A stretch of DNA of 64,000 nt from Flavobacterium aeripolare (GTDB taxonomy: Bacteria > Bacteroidota > Bacteroidia > Flavobacteriales > Flavobacteriaceae), in assembly GCF_013294025.1 (NCBI RefSeq), contig NZ_JABSNL010000005.1, forward strand, positions 124,001-188,000, in the 5' to 3' direction. Positions 35,541-44,409 of this stretch are shown piece by piece (positions within the stretch are counted from its first letter, which is position 1; every line of letters begins with the position of its first letter). A model generated the notes under the pieces. The model did not search any database, was not told the origin of the DNA, and was given only the letters and a program-made list of their open reading frames with translations. The position numbers were made by a program, and so were the translations under genes.

Positions 35541-35620
35541 AGGAGCTATTTCCAGCTATACATTGCAATCTTTTACTTTTTAAGAAAAAAGTAAAAGGAT
35601 TTCCATTGCTATCTGGGCTA
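35541..35620 (-). repeat. Structured intergenic element, copy C
   Basis: Read on the minus strand it starts TAGCCCAGATAGCAATGG, has a long central hairpin (CTTTTACTTTTT/AAAAAGTAAAAG) and ends TATAGCTGGAAATAGCTCCT. The outer pair CCAG/CTGG and the tail GGAAAT..CTCCT match copy A, while the central stem is completely different in sequence but still paired. GCAAT/ATTGC adds an inner stem. It lies between the S10 peptidase and gcvT, both on the same strand. Confidence 0.72.
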
Positions 35621-35671
35621 GGGACTTTCTGGACTTCAAGACGATATTTTGAAATCAGCGTAATTTTCGAT

Positions 35672-35711
35672 AAAAAAAAGACAAACCAAAATACGTATGT
35701 GATCTGTCTTT
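35672..35711 (-). terminator. Probable terminator of the S10 peptidase gene
   Basis: On the minus strand AAAGACA and TGTCTTT flank a 20-base loop and are followed by a run of T. The stem is short, so confidence is moderate. Confidence 0.55.
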
Positions 35712-35744
35712 CTTTACTATTTTTTGTTTAAAGATTAGCGTGAC

Positions 35745-37271
35745 TTAATATTTGGCTGCAGCTCCAGCTTGTGGTAAAGATTTTTTAATAAACGTTCTAA
35801 TATCCTCGTTAGCAGTTTCTAGATCTTGTTTTCTAAGGTACATCATATGTCCGCTGCGATACCCTTTCCACGAGATACGTTCTTTCAATTTGCCGCTTGG
35901 GTCCATTTGCCAAATGTTATATTTAGCATTAAAGTAATCACAGGCTCCATCATAATACCCTGATTGAACCATCAAATTCAAGTAAGGATTCTGTGCCATT
36001 GCTTGGCGTAAATTCTCTGCAGTTTGATCATTCGATTTATCCCATGGGTACACATTACCAAACATATTGTATTTAAAATCAGTTTTATAGTTTAATTCGT
36101 TTCTAATATACATATTTATCGATGGCGTAAAGGAATGCAACCAAGAGGTAAGTTCGGCATTAAAATCAGGTCCGTCACCAGCATCTTTGCGGTCAATTCC
36201 TTTGTAACGAGAATCAAGACGACCTACCGTGAACCCTTCATCGCGCAACAATTCCTTCCAGAAATAGTTAAAAGGAACATCAAGATTGTTTTGCAAAACT
36301 ACTTTTTCAGATAGTCCAGAGTAGCGTGCAATTTTAGTTGCTATCTCTTTCTTCTTTTGATCGTCTAGCGAACCCCCTTTACTAATAGCGGGAAGTAATT
36401 CGTTTATGGTGAAATCTTCTACCTCCGGCAGCATTTCGGTCAAGTCTTTTGCTTGTAAATCGCTAGGAAGTTTTTTATGAAACCATGCTGTAGCGGCAAA
36501 ATAAGGTAATTTCAATGCGGCATCAGCAGCCACTCCACGAGTAATTCCTAAGGTAGTTGGGGAAACTAAAATCACACCATTTAAGTACATCCATTCACTG
36601 TTTTGTAGTTCAAGTGCAAGTCCAGAAACTCGTGTGGTTCCATAACTTTCACCAATGAGATACTTGGGTGAAGCCCATCGATTAGATCGCGTTACAAATC
36701 CGCCAATCCAGTCGGCTAAATATTTGATGTCAGCATTCACACCAAAGAATTTCTCTTTTGGAATGTCCTTATTTGTGGCTCTTGAATACGCAGTATTAAC
36801 GGGGTTTACAAAAACAATATCCGCCACATCTAATATGGAGTATGGATTTTCTTTAATTCCGTAGGGCTGCACAGGATAACCTTCGTCGTCAATATTGAGT
36901 AATTTTGGTCCTGTGTAAGCAATGTGCATCCATACTGATGCAGATCCAGGACCACCGTTAAACGAAATCACAAGAGGGCGAGAGTCACGATCTTTCACAT
37001 CGGTACGCTCGTAATAGGTATAGAACAATCCCGCAATTGCTTTGCCGTCTTCGTCCCAAACTGGCATGGTACCTGTCGTTGCTTTGTAAGGAACTTTTAA
37101 GCCTTTGATGGTAGTTACATGATTTGTAATGGTGCTTTGATCGGGATTAAAAACAAGATTAGATGCTCCCGTATTTTCCTTTGTAGTCTCTTTTAATTTT
37201 ACAGCTGGTTCTTGTGCGTTAGATAGATTGATTGCCGCTAGTAACAATAGTGAAAATAATGTTTTTTTCAT
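35745..37271 (-). CDS. Secreted S10-family serine carboxypeptidase
   Basis: Exported carboxypeptidase-like enzyme of 508 residues with a signal peptide (MKKTLFSLLLLAAINLSNAQ). FNGGPGSASVWMH near 104 is the oxyanion/substrate segment of family S10. The catalytic Ser is near residue 208 in LIGESYGTTRVSG, the Asp near 443 in GYYDGACDYFN, and the His near 474 in YRSGHMMYLR. The same family is abundant in Bacteroidetes that feed on proteins. It is followed by copy C of the structured repeat. Confidence 0.92.
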   Translation of the reverse strand: MKKTLFSLLLLAAINLSNAQEPAVKLKETTKENTGASNLVFNPDQSTITNHVTTIKGLKVPYKATTGTMPVWDEDGKAIAGLFYTYYERTDVKDRDSRPLVISFNGGPGSASVWMHIAYTGPKLLNIDDEGYPVQPYGIKENPYSILDVADIVFVNPVNTAYSRATNKDIPKEKFFGVNADIKYLADWIGGFVTRSNRWASPKYLIGESYGTTRVSGLALELQNSEWMYLNGVILVSPTTLGITRGVAADAALKLPYFAATAWFHKKLPSDLQAKDLTEMLPEVEDFTINELLPAISKGGSLDDQKKKEIATKIARYSGLSEKVVLQNNLDVPFNYFWKELLRDEGFTVGRLDSRYKGIDRKDAGDGPDFNAELTSWLHSFTPSINMYIRNELNYKTDFKYNMFGNVYPWDKSNDQTAENLRQAMAQNPYLNLMVQSGYYDGACDYFNAKYNIWQMDPSGKLKERISWKGYRSGHMMYLRKQDLETANEDIRTFIKKSLPQAGAAAKY

Positions 37272-37442
37272 TGGTACATTTTAAAGTTTGGTTTGATCTT
37301 ACTAAAGTATTCTTTTTTAGGTGAATAAAAAAAAGAGAAGTCAAATTAGGTTCTGATTATAAAAACGGATAGGGAAGGATTCTTGCTGTTTAGATTTTAG
37401 TTTCTATTTATTATTAGTAATTTTAAAGAAACTAATTATAAA

Positions 37443-38291
37443 ATGAATACGCTAGCTATTACTAAGAGAGAAGTAAAAAAACGATACAAACCTGTCGACT
37501 TTAAGGCGCATAAAGGAACTCAAGGACATGCTTTGATTGTTGCAGGAAGCTACGGTAAAATAGGAGCAGCAGTACTATCTTCAAAAGCTTGCTTGAAATC
37601 AGGCAGCGGACTGGTAACGGCCTTCGTTCCTAAGTGCGGGTACCAAATCCTCCAAATCTCAAATCCTGAAGTAATGACGCTCACAGATGTAGAGGAAGCT
37701 TTTATTTCGAATATACATTTTGATATTAAACCACAAGCTATCGCTATAGGACCTGGCTTAGGGCAGGAACAGCCCACTCAGAAAGCCCTGTACCAATTTT
37801 TAAAAACGAATGCAATTCCCTTAGTTCTTGATGCCGACGCTTTAAATATTCTTTCAGTTAATAAAGACTGGCTGTCACTTTTACAACCGAAAACCATACT
37901 GACACCACATCCTAAAGAATTGGAACGATTAATAGGAAAATGGACTTCTGATGAGGAGAAATTGGCTAAGACAATTGCTTTTAGCATACAGTATGATGTA
38001 ATTGTAGTGATGAAAGGAGCACCTACCTTTATAATTGACGGGGAAGCTGTTTATGAAAATAGTACCGGTAATGCAGCACTAGCAACTGCAGGAAGTGGAG
38101 ACGTACTCACTGGAATCATTACTAGTCTCGTAGCACAATCTTATAAAGCTGTAAACGCAGCAATTTTAGGGGTGTACCTGCATGGCTTAACTGCCGATAT
38201 CGCTTTACCTGAAACGGGACATCATGCCTTTATTGCTTCTGATATTATTGACTATTTAGGCAAAGCTTTCCTGACTTTAGAAAACGAATAA
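37443..38291 (+). CDS. nnrD: ADP/ATP-dependent NAD(P)H-hydrate dehydratase
   Basis: Repairs hydrated NADH and NADPH. The 282-residue ribokinase-like protein contains [20 protein letters not shown] near 22, [15 protein letters not shown] near 98, [14 protein letters not shown] near 155 and the catalytic [19 protein letters not shown] near 212-230. Usually in Bacteroidetes this domain is fused behind a NAD(P)H-hydrate epimerase (YjeF-N) domain, giving about 500 residues; that domain is missing here and not found next door, so the epimerase may be elsewhere. The start [16 protein letters not shown] gives family length. Confidence 0.9.
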   Translation: MNTLAITKREVKKRYKPVDFKAHKGTQGHALIVAGSYGKIGAAVLSSKACLKSGSGLVTAFVPKCGYQILQISNPEVMTLTDVEEAFISNIHFDIKPQAIAIGPGLGQEQPTQKALYQFLKTNAIPLVLDADALNILSVNKDWLSLLQPKTILTPHPKELERLIGKWTSDEEKLAKTIAFSIQYDVIVVMKGAPTFIIDGEAVYENSTGNAALATAGSGDVLTGIITSLVAQSYKAVNAAILGVYLHGLTADIALPETGHHAFIASDIIDYLGKAFLTLENE

Positions 38292-38381
38292 TTTCTAATT
38301 AGCATAACGCTAGTAAATAGGATATAATTAACGAATTCCACTGTACAAATTTGTAAGTTTGTAGCTTAGTAAAACCCGAAT

Positions 38382-39176
38382 ATGAAAACCAACTTAGATC
38401 TTCGAACCGTTAATGTTACGCGGTATATCACGCCTTTGCGCGAGGGCGGTTCATTGCCTGCTCTGGCAGAAGCCGATGATGATTTTAAATATGTACTTAA
38501 ATTTAGAGGTGCTGGTCATGGTGTAAAAGCCTTGATAGCCGAATTAGTAGGTGGCGAAATTGCCCGTGCTCTTGGTATGAGAATGCCCGAATTAGTGTTT
38601 GCTAATCTCGATGAAGCTTTTGGTAGAACTGAAGCCGATGAGGAAATTCAGGATTTGCTGCAAGGCAGTCAAGGGCTTAATTTGGCGCTGCATTTTCTCT
38701 CAGGGGCGATTAATTTTGATCCCGTAGTGACTGCAGTTGATTCGGTGCTAGCTTCGCAGATTGTGTGGCTAGATGCTTATATTACAAATGTAGACAGAAC
38801 ATTTAGAAATACCAATATGCTGATTTGGCACAAAGAATTATGGCTCATCGATCACGGTGCAAGTTTGTATTTTCATCACTCATGGACCAATTGGGAGAAA
38901 CATGCTCAGAGTCCGTTTGCACTGATTAAAGATCATGTACTATTACCACAAGCGTCAAATCTTGAAGCAACAGATGCAGCATTCAAGAAACTATTGACTC
39001 CAGAGGTATTAACTGCAATTGTAGACTTGATCCCTACAGACTGGTTACAATGGGAAGACGTTGACGCCACAGCAGAAGAATTGCGAGCCGTATATTTACA
39101 GTTCTTGACGACTCGATTAAATCATTCAGAAATTTTTATAAAGGAAGCAAAAAATGCGAGAGAAAAACTTATATGA
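38382..39176 (+). CDS. HipA-like kinase domain protein
   Basis: Predicted protein kinase-like protein of 264 residues. YVLKFRGAGHGVKALIAELVGGEIARALG (about 33-61) fits the HipA/phosphoinositide-kinase-like N-lobe with the ATP-binding Lys. WLDAYITNVDRTFRNTNML near 126-144 fits the catalytic loop (Asp with a following Asn), and LWLIDHGASLYFHHS near 149-163 contains the DHG metal-binding motif in place of DFG. It lacks the full N-terminal HipA subdomain and is shorter than HipA (about 440). It overlaps the following DUF3037 gene by 23 bp, so the two are translationally coupled. Target unknown; toxin-like activity is possible but not shown. Confidence 0.78.
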   Translation: MKTNLDLRTVNVTRYITPLREGGSLPALAEADDDFKYVLKFRGAGHGVKALIAELVGGEIARALGMRMPELVFANLDEAFGRTEADEEIQDLLQGSQGLNLALHFLSGAINFDPVVTAVDSVLASQIVWLDAYITNVDRTFRNTNMLIWHKELWLIDHGASLYFHHSWTNWEKHAQSPFALIKDHVLLPQASNLEATDAAFKKLLTPEVLTAIVDLIPTDWLQWEDVDATAEELRAVYLQFLTTRLNHSEIFIKEAKNAREKLI

Positions 39177-39537
39177 GTATGCTGTAATTCGGGTTGTGCC
39201 TAGGGTAGAACGCGAAGAATTCCTGAATGTAGGGATTATTCTTTTTTGCAAGCAATCTAAATATATAAAGGTAAAACACTTGGTACCGCTTGAAAAAATT
39301 CTAGCATTATCAGTCGAAGCCGATGTTGAACAAATTCAAGCCAATATTTACGCTTTTGAAAAAGTGGCGCACGGAACAAAAGACGGCGGTCCTATTGCGA
39401 TGATGGATATTCCCTCTCGTTTTCGTTGGTTGACGGCTTTACGAAGTTCTGTTATTCAATCTTCAAGACCGCATCCGGGAATGTGCGATGATCTCGATAA
39501 AACGTTAGAACGGCTGTTTACAGAATTGGTTTTGTAA
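39154..39537 (+). CDS. DUF3037-family protein
   Basis: The 127-residue product begins MREKNLYEYAVIRVVPRVER and has EFLNVGIILFCKQSKYIKVK near 20-39 and FRWLTALRSSVIQSSRPHPGM near 89-109, which fit my memory of the DUF3037 family; this recall is not verified by search. Its start lies inside the end of the HipA-like kinase gene (23 bp overlap), and a terminator follows 28 bp after the stop. This kinase-DUF3037 pairing occurs in other bacteria. No catalytic motif is visible; it could be a regulator, substrate or antitoxin-like partner. Confidence 0.78.
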   Translation: MREKNLYEYAVIRVVPRVEREEFLNVGIILFCKQSKYIKVKHLVPLEKILALSVEADVEQIQANIYAFEKVAHGTKDGGPIAMMDIPSRFRWLTALRSSVIQSSRPHPGMCDDLDKTLERLFTELVL

Positions 39538-39565
39538 TTTTAAATTACGTAAGATAAAAAATAAG

Positions 39566-39598
39566 AAAGGTGCTACCGCTATGTGTATCACCTTTTTT
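39566..39598 (+). terminator. Terminator after the kinase/DUF3037 operon
   Basis: AAAGGTG and CACCTTT enclose a partly paired 16-base loop and are followed by T residues; it may also serve the convergent GNAT gene. Confidence 0.75.
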
Positions 39599-39599
39599 A

Positions 39600-40106
39600 T
39601 TATACTCTTTTTTCTAATACCATAAATTCTAATGGCTCCTTTGTAATAGGTATATGAATGTTACTAACTGGAAACGCTTCTCGTACTCCGGTATCATGAT
39701 AACCGTGACGATTATACCATTCGATTAATTCTTTCCTAATCGAAATCACTGTCATTATAATGCTGTTCAAGCCTAGCTGCTTAGCATAATCTTCGGCTGC
39801 TGCCAATAATTTTTTACCAATACCGCTATTTTGTAATTCTGGCGATACGGTCAGCATTCCTAGGTATAATTTGCTTTCTTTTTCGATTAAAAGAACACAG
39901 CCTATTATAGTTTCTGCTTCAGTAAATTTCAATAAATTTTGTTTGGAATCTTTTATAATCTGCAGTATTTCGGTTTCATTGGTGCGGCTGCCTTCTAGAA
40001 TAGTGGCTTCGGTGGTCCATCCTTTCTTTGAATTTTCGCCACGATAAGCCGAGTTAATCAATAAAGCTAGTGCTGAACTGTCTTCATTTGTTGCTATTGT
40101 AATCAT
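39600..40106 (-). CDS. GNAT-family N-acetyltransferase
   Basis: The 168-residue product has a GNAT core: ETIIGCVLLIEKESKLYLGMLTVSPELQNSGIGKKLL near 64-100 with the acetyl-CoA loop QNSGIGKKL, then SIIMTVISIRKELIEWYNRHGYHDTGVREAFP near 115-146. The acceptor is unknown. It follows the alpha/beta hydrolase by 42 bp on the same strand and may be the last gene of a three-gene operon that starts with the class-C serine hydrolase. Confidence 0.85.
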   Translation of the reverse strand: MITIATNEDSSALALLINSAYRGENSKKGWTTEATILEGSRTNETEILQIIKDSKQNLLKFTEAETIIGCVLLIEKESKLYLGMLTVSPELQNSGIGKKLLAAAEDYAKQLGLNSIIMTVISIRKELIEWYNRHGYHDTGVREAFPVSNIHIPITKEPLEFMVLEKRV

Positions 40107-40148
40107 TATAGTAATGTCTGTTTTTTTAAGTAAAAGTAAATTTAATTC

Positions 40149-41024
40149 TCAAATAGTGCTTAAACTATCGTTTAAAAAGGCCAAGATTTCTTTGGGTAAT
40201 TCCCCATGAAAAGCACTTCTATCAAAACCTTCTGGATCTGTTGATGGTAGAAAATCAGGACTTGTCATTGCCTCTGGAAACGGACTTATAAAAGAGAAGT
40301 GTCCTGCGTTTTGAATTTCGCGTAAGCGCACTAATTCCGGATTGGGAACGCCTTTTAAAATGACATCTGCAGTCCATTGCTTTGGAGTATGATGATCCTG
40401 ACTACCAATGTAAAGTAAAATAGGAACTGTAATCGCACTTAGCGCAGCATCTGGACTAAAGTAGCCTGCCGCTGGTGCCATAAGAACGATGGCTTTAACG
40501 CGATGATCTCTTTTAGTCGCAATTTCTTCTGCCTGCATTGAATAAGCTTTCCCTCCAGCAACGGCTAAGGCAGCGTAACCGCCAAAGGAATGCCCAATGA
40601 CAGCAATTCTAGTAGTATCAATTTGACTGTGAAAATCACTATCATTTAATAAAAAGTCAATCACCAGACTAAGGTGTTGCGGTCTGTATTCTAAATTTTT
40701 CACACTTTTTGAAAGTACATTGTCCCTTCGGTTATTGCCATAATGCTCTGGCATCGCCACGATGTAGCCACGGGCAGCTAGGTGTGTGCTAATTGTTCTG
40801 TAAAGATATTGTGAACCGCTTTTACCATGCGAAATGATCACTAGTGGAAATTGACCATCTGGAATTGTCCCATCTACAGCAACATCGATTGTAAAAGGGC
40901 CAAAATTATTGGGTGTACTTACATCCATAGTAGGGTAGTGGATAAGAACGGGGAAACTTAGGTGGTTTACAACATCATTTATCGTGACTGTAGTGCTAGC
41001 GACATTATAAGGTGGTTTTTGCAT
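40149..41024 (-). CDS. Alpha/beta hydrolase (platelet-activating-factor acetylhydrolase / dienelactone hydrolase-like)
   Basis: The 291-residue product lacks a signal peptide. The nucleophile elbow GHSFGGYAALAVAGG lies near 143, an Asp is in LYIGSQDHHTPKQW near 207, and a His is in IQNAGHFSFISPFP near 240, completing a plausible triad. PLVIISHGKSGSQYLYRT near 58-75 fits the oxyanion region of the PAF-acetylhydrolase-like subgroup. The start codon shares one base with the stop of the upstream serine hydrolase (TAATG), so translation is coupled. Substrate unknown. Confidence 0.85.
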   Translation of the reverse strand: MQKPPYNVASTTVTINDVVNHLSFPVLIHYPTMDVSTPNNFGPFTIDVAVDGTIPDGQFPLVIISHGKSGSQYLYRTISTHLAARGYIVAMPEHYGNNRRDNVLSKSVKNLEYRPQHLSLVIDFLLNDSDFHSQIDTTRIAVIGHSFGGYAALAVAGGKAYSMQAEEIATKRDHRVKAIVLMAPAAGYFSPDAALSAITVPILLYIGSQDHHTPKQWTADVILKGVPNPELVRLREIQNAGHFSFISPFPEAMTSPDFLPSTDPEGFDRSAFHGELPKEILAFLNDSLSTI

Positions 41025-42505
41025 TATTTTTCACTGTTTTGTAATTTGGCTAATTCTTCCTTAGCATGTATATTGCTGGGGTTTAATAATACTGCTGTCC
41101 TGTAGTTTGCAATTGCTAATTTTGTGTTGTCATCTGCTACGAAGGCGTCTCCTAAGCTATCAAATGCATTGCTCGACGTTTCAAAATTAGCAGTATTAAT
41201 TTGAAAAACCGCAATGGCAGCTTTAATTTTACCATCTTGTAATAACTGATAACCAGCATCATTAATATCTGATTCTGCGATCGCGTAGGTATCTTGCTTT
41301 TTGAGTGCTTCCATTTTATTTAAAGCGGTATCCACGTCATTACTATGAAGTAAATTTAACAGCGTCGTCGCCAGCGATGGTTGCGGAAGTGCATATGGCT
41401 TGTCATACAAAATAGCTCTTATCGAACTACTGATTTCGTCTAATACAGTATTACCTGTATTATTAAAGAGAAGAATTAAATTTTTATCTTCAGGTATTCT
41501 CGAAATAAAACTACTGAAGCCTTCTATGCCACCGCCGTGTTCAACAACTTTGATTGGATGTTGTTTGAGATTGGGAATCTCTCTAATAAACCATCCGTAG
41601 CCGTAGTTTATATTGCGTAAAGTAGCGTAAGTATTAAAGAGAGAATCTTTGAATTTTTGTGGCAATAACTGATCAGTGTATAAAGCATGATCCCACAACT
41701 GCATATCTTCAGCAGTAGCATACATTCCGCCTGCTGCATAAGGAACAGACATATCTGAAAATGAGGCTTTTTTAAATCCGTCAAAATCTTTGAGGTAACC
41801 CGAAGCACGATTTTGTAGAATAAGATCATTTTGATCGTAACCCGTGTGCGTCATTTGTAAAGGATCAAGTATGGATTCCTTCAAGCATTGTCCATACGTT
41901 TTACCAGTGATTTTTTCGATAATATATCCTAATAAAAAATATCCTGAATTACTGTATGCTAACCGCTCTCCGGGCAAAAAATCTAACGGACGATTCATAA
42001 AAAGACCTATGAAATCGTCAGGAGTATAAGCGTGATTGGCAATTTCTGTTTGGAAATTATTAAACGACGTAAAGTTGGGTATGCCTGAAGTATGCGTTAG
42101 TAAGTGATGTATGGTAATAAGGGAACCATTATTTTTAGGGTAATTGGGTAAATAGCTGTTTATAGGTTCGTCTAACTTGATTTTTCCCGCAGCAGCAAGT
42201 TGCAATACGAGGATAGCTGTGAATTGCTTTGTAACAGAACCAATCCGGAAGACTGTATTTGCTTGGTTGGGCATGTTCCATTCCATGTTAGCTAAGCCAA
42301 ATCCTTTTTTATAAATTTCTTTGCCGTTTTCAGCTACTAATAAGGTACCATTAAATTGATTGTATTGATGATATTTGGTTATTAGCGCATCAATTTTTTC
42401 TGCCTTAGTTTGGGCGAATGCAGTTGATGAAATGAAAAGTAGGGATAAAATAGCAAAACAATATCTTGTTTGTACTGTTGAGGTTAATTTAGTTATTAGC
42501 TTCAT
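41024..42505 (-). CDS. Secreted class-C beta-lactamase-family serine hydrolase with C-terminal repeat region
   Basis: The 493-residue product has a signal region (residues about 15-32, ending AFAQ). Penicillin-binding motifs are visible: SVTK at 90-93, YSNSG near 183 and HGGG near 313 in place of the KTG motif. The last 130 residues look like helical TPR-type repeats (VFQINTANFETSSNAFDSLG). This subgroup includes esterases and D-aminopeptidases, so beta-lactam resistance should not be inferred. It is the first gene of a coupled pair with an alpha/beta hydrolase. Confidence 0.87.
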   Translation of the reverse strand: MKLITKLTSTVQTRYCFAILSLLFISSTAFAQTKAEKIDALITKYHQYNQFNGTLLVAENGKEIYKKGFGLANMEWNMPNQANTVFRIGSVTKQFTAILVLQLAAAGKIKLDEPINSYLPNYPKNNGSLITIHHLLTHTSGIPNFTSFNNFQTEIANHAYTPDDFIGLFMNRPLDFLPGERLAYSNSGYFLLGYIIEKITGKTYGQCLKESILDPLQMTHTGYDQNDLILQNRASGYLKDFDGFKKASFSDMSVPYAAGGMYATAEDMQLWDHALYTDQLLPQKFKDSLFNTYATLRNINYGYGWFIREIPNLKQHPIKVVEHGGGIEGFSSFISRIPEDKNLILLFNNTGNTVLDEISSSIRAILYDKPYALPQPSLATTLLNLLHSNDVDTALNKMEALKKQDTYAIAESDINDAGYQLLQDGKIKAAIAVFQINTANFETSSNAFDSLGDAFVADDNTKLAIANYRTAVLLNPSNIHAKEELAKLQNSEK

Positions 42506-42890
42506 TGTTATTGAGTTTGATTTGCACTTCTATATTTGATAAGTAGTCGCTCTATAAAATTTGTTATCATTATTGTTTGCGGTAGCTAATATATAAGCCT
42601 GTAGTCTGCTACAAGATAGGCTGAAAATTGCTAATTAATCATTCAAATAGAAAAAGCAGGGTGATTAAAACTTATTTACCACCAAATATACCTGATTTTA
42701 TTTAAAGTAATAAATTTCTTATTTACATATTCGAAAAGGAAATTAAATAAAATGCTAAAAAACGCACTATAGACAACGGTTGAAAATGATTTCTAAATTT
42801 ATAAGAAGTGTTATATTAATAAGTTAGAGGTCTAAATGTGATCAAAATACAACATGTGATTATAAAGTTATAACATTGTTATTCAGTTAG
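42506..42890. other. Non-coding stretch upstream of the serine hydrolase and SYLF genes
   Basis: The gap between the divergent genes at 42505 and 42964 holds no ORF or clear repeat. A minus-strand TATATTTG box at 42690-42683 could be a -7 element for the serine hydrolase, but no -33 box is seen. Confidence 0.4.
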
Positions 42891-42924
42891 TTTGTGCTGT
42901 TAAAAGTAAAAAGTTTTATCTTTG
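42891..42924 (+). promoter_or_regulatory. Promoter of the SYLF-domain gene
   Basis: TTTG at 42891-42894, 22 bases, TATCTTTG at 42917-42924 match both Bacteroidetes promoter boxes; the ATG is 40 bp downstream. Confidence 0.7.
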
Positions 42925-42963
42925 AACTAATAAAAACAATTAATTATTTTAAAAAGAAATATT

Positions 42964-43503
42964 ATGAAAAAAGTAAATATGATCATGTTGGTATTGGTAG
43001 CTTTTGCAATCAACACGACGGCAGTTTTCGCTCAATCAGACGCTAAAAAGACTAAAATTATAGAAGACAGCAGAATGGCTAAAATGGAGTTTGTGAAAAG
43101 TGATGCTTTAATGGCAAATCTTTTTGACAGCGCTGCAGGATATGTGATTTTTCCTAACGTAGGTAAAGGTGGTTTAGGAGTAGGAGCAGCTGCAGGAAAC
43201 GGAGTTGTTTATGAAGGTGGTACTATGGTAGGTATGGCAAAATTGTCTCAACTAAGTATTGGTTTTCAAGCTGGTGGACAAGCATACCGTGAGGTGATCT
43301 TTTTTCAGTCAAAAGCTGAATTAGAACGTTTTAAAGAAAGTCGTTTTGAATTTTCTGCACAAGCATCAGCAGTGGCTGCAACAGAAGGAGCATCTGCTAA
43401 TGTAAAATACACTGAAGGTGTAATGGTATTCACCATGCAAAAAGGTGGCTTAATGTATGAAGCTTCAGTAGGTGGACAAAAATTCAAATTCAACAAAATG
43501 TAA
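42964..43503 (+). CDS. SYLF (YSC84-like) lipid-binding domain protein, exported
   Basis: The 179-residue product has a signal peptide (MKKVNMIMLVLVAFAINTTAVFAQ). It continues with AAGYVIFPNVGKGGLGVGAA near 58-77, GGTMVGMAKLSQLSIGFQAGG near 85-105, and a C-terminal GVMVFTMQKGGLMYEASVGGQ. These are the Gly-rich repeats of SYLF domains, which bind phosphoinositides in eukaryotes; the bacterial role is not known, probably envelope-associated. It has its own promoter and a strong terminator. Confidence 0.9.
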   Translation: MKKVNMIMLVLVAFAINTTAVFAQSDAKKTKIIEDSRMAKMEFVKSDALMANLFDSAAGYVIFPNVGKGGLGVGAAAGNGVVYEGGTMVGMAKLSQLSIGFQAGGQAYREVIFFQSKAELERFKESRFEFSAQASAVAATEGASANVKYTEGVMVFTMQKGGLMYEASVGGQKFKFNKM

Positions 43504-43537
43504 TAATTATAGTAGCCTTCGGGTTACTTTTAAATAT

Positions 43538-43575
43538 AAAAAAAGGTACTCACTTGATTGTGAGTACCTTTTTTT
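43538..43575. terminator. Bidirectional terminator between SYLF and YceI genes
   Basis: AAAAAAAGGTACTCAC and its complement surround TTGATT. A smaller hairpin with a TTCG loop lies just upstream (43511-43528). Confidence 0.93.
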
Positions 43576-43594
43576 ATATAACGAAATTATCTAA

Positions 43595-44257
43595 TTACTT
43601 TTTATTAAAAGCCACATCTGCGTGAACAGCAACTTCGCTCCATGTTTTGCTAATACCATCTTTACCAGTGTGTAATGCTTCACATGCTTTATTGATTGAA
43701 GCTACAGCTCCAAGAGCATCCCAGTTTTCTAAGTTCATAACACCATCAAAAGAGGCTCTTGTATCACCATTAGCAGTATATTTCATAGGAATGTTTGCTG
43801 TTTTACCGTTTAAAACAACGTCAATCGAACAAGTATTATCTGTAGCTACTTTGAATTCTCCGTCAATGTTTGCCGTGTTTTTCATTGCTCCAAAAAAGAA
43901 TTTTAAGATTTTTGGATCTCTTGTTCCAGTAGTTTCATTTGTAAATAAACTACTAACAGGGATGCTAAATTTAGTTCCGTTTAATGCTTCAAGCGGCGTC
44001 TTCCCTTCTGTAGTGTTTGAAAGTTTGATTTCCTTGAATGTACCACCTACAGCTACTTTATCTGTGGTTTTGTATGCTGTAAAACTAACCTTTGTAGAGT
44101 CATTGATTACTGTGTAAGTACCTTCGCTTGTAGCGGTATTCTCAGTAGTTGTCGTCTCTGTTTCTGCTGTTGTTTCTTCAGTTTCTTTTTTGGTGTCTTT
44201 GCAGCTTACTGCTGAAATCATAATAACACTAAGCGCGAGAAATTTTAATTTTTTCAT
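43595..44257 (-). CDS. YceI-family lipoprotein
   Basis: The 220-residue product has a lipoprotein signal (MKKLKFLALSVIMISAVSCK, lipid Cys at 19), a low-complexity Thr/Glu-rich linker at about 20-45 and a YceI-like beta-barrel domain (YTVINDSTKVSFTAYKT, later ANIPMKYTANGDTRASFDGVM and LENWDA). YceI proteins bind isoprenoid-like lipids in a lipocalin-type barrel; the bacterial role here is not established. The Thr/Glu tether probably spaces the domain from the membrane. Confidence 0.87.
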   Translation of the reverse strand: MKKLKFLALSVIMISAVSCKDTKKETEETTAETETTTTENTATSEGTYTVINDSTKVSFTAYKTTDKVAVGGTFKEIKLSNTTEGKTPLEALNGTKFSIPVSSLFTNETTGTRDPKILKFFFGAMKNTANIDGEFKVATDNTCSIDVVLNGKTANIPMKYTANGDTRASFDGVMNLENWDALGAVASINKACEALHTGKDGISKTWSEVAVHADVAFNKK

Positions 44258-44409
44258 TTTACTAACTATTTTATAAAGTTTATGTAAAATTAATCAATAT
44301 TCAAGAGATGCTGATTTTTAAGCGCTTTTTGTTTGCAAGGTGAATGTTAAATTAGGCACAACTAAATGTTAACAATTGTTAATTAATTATGCTATAAATG
44401 ACCTGAAAA

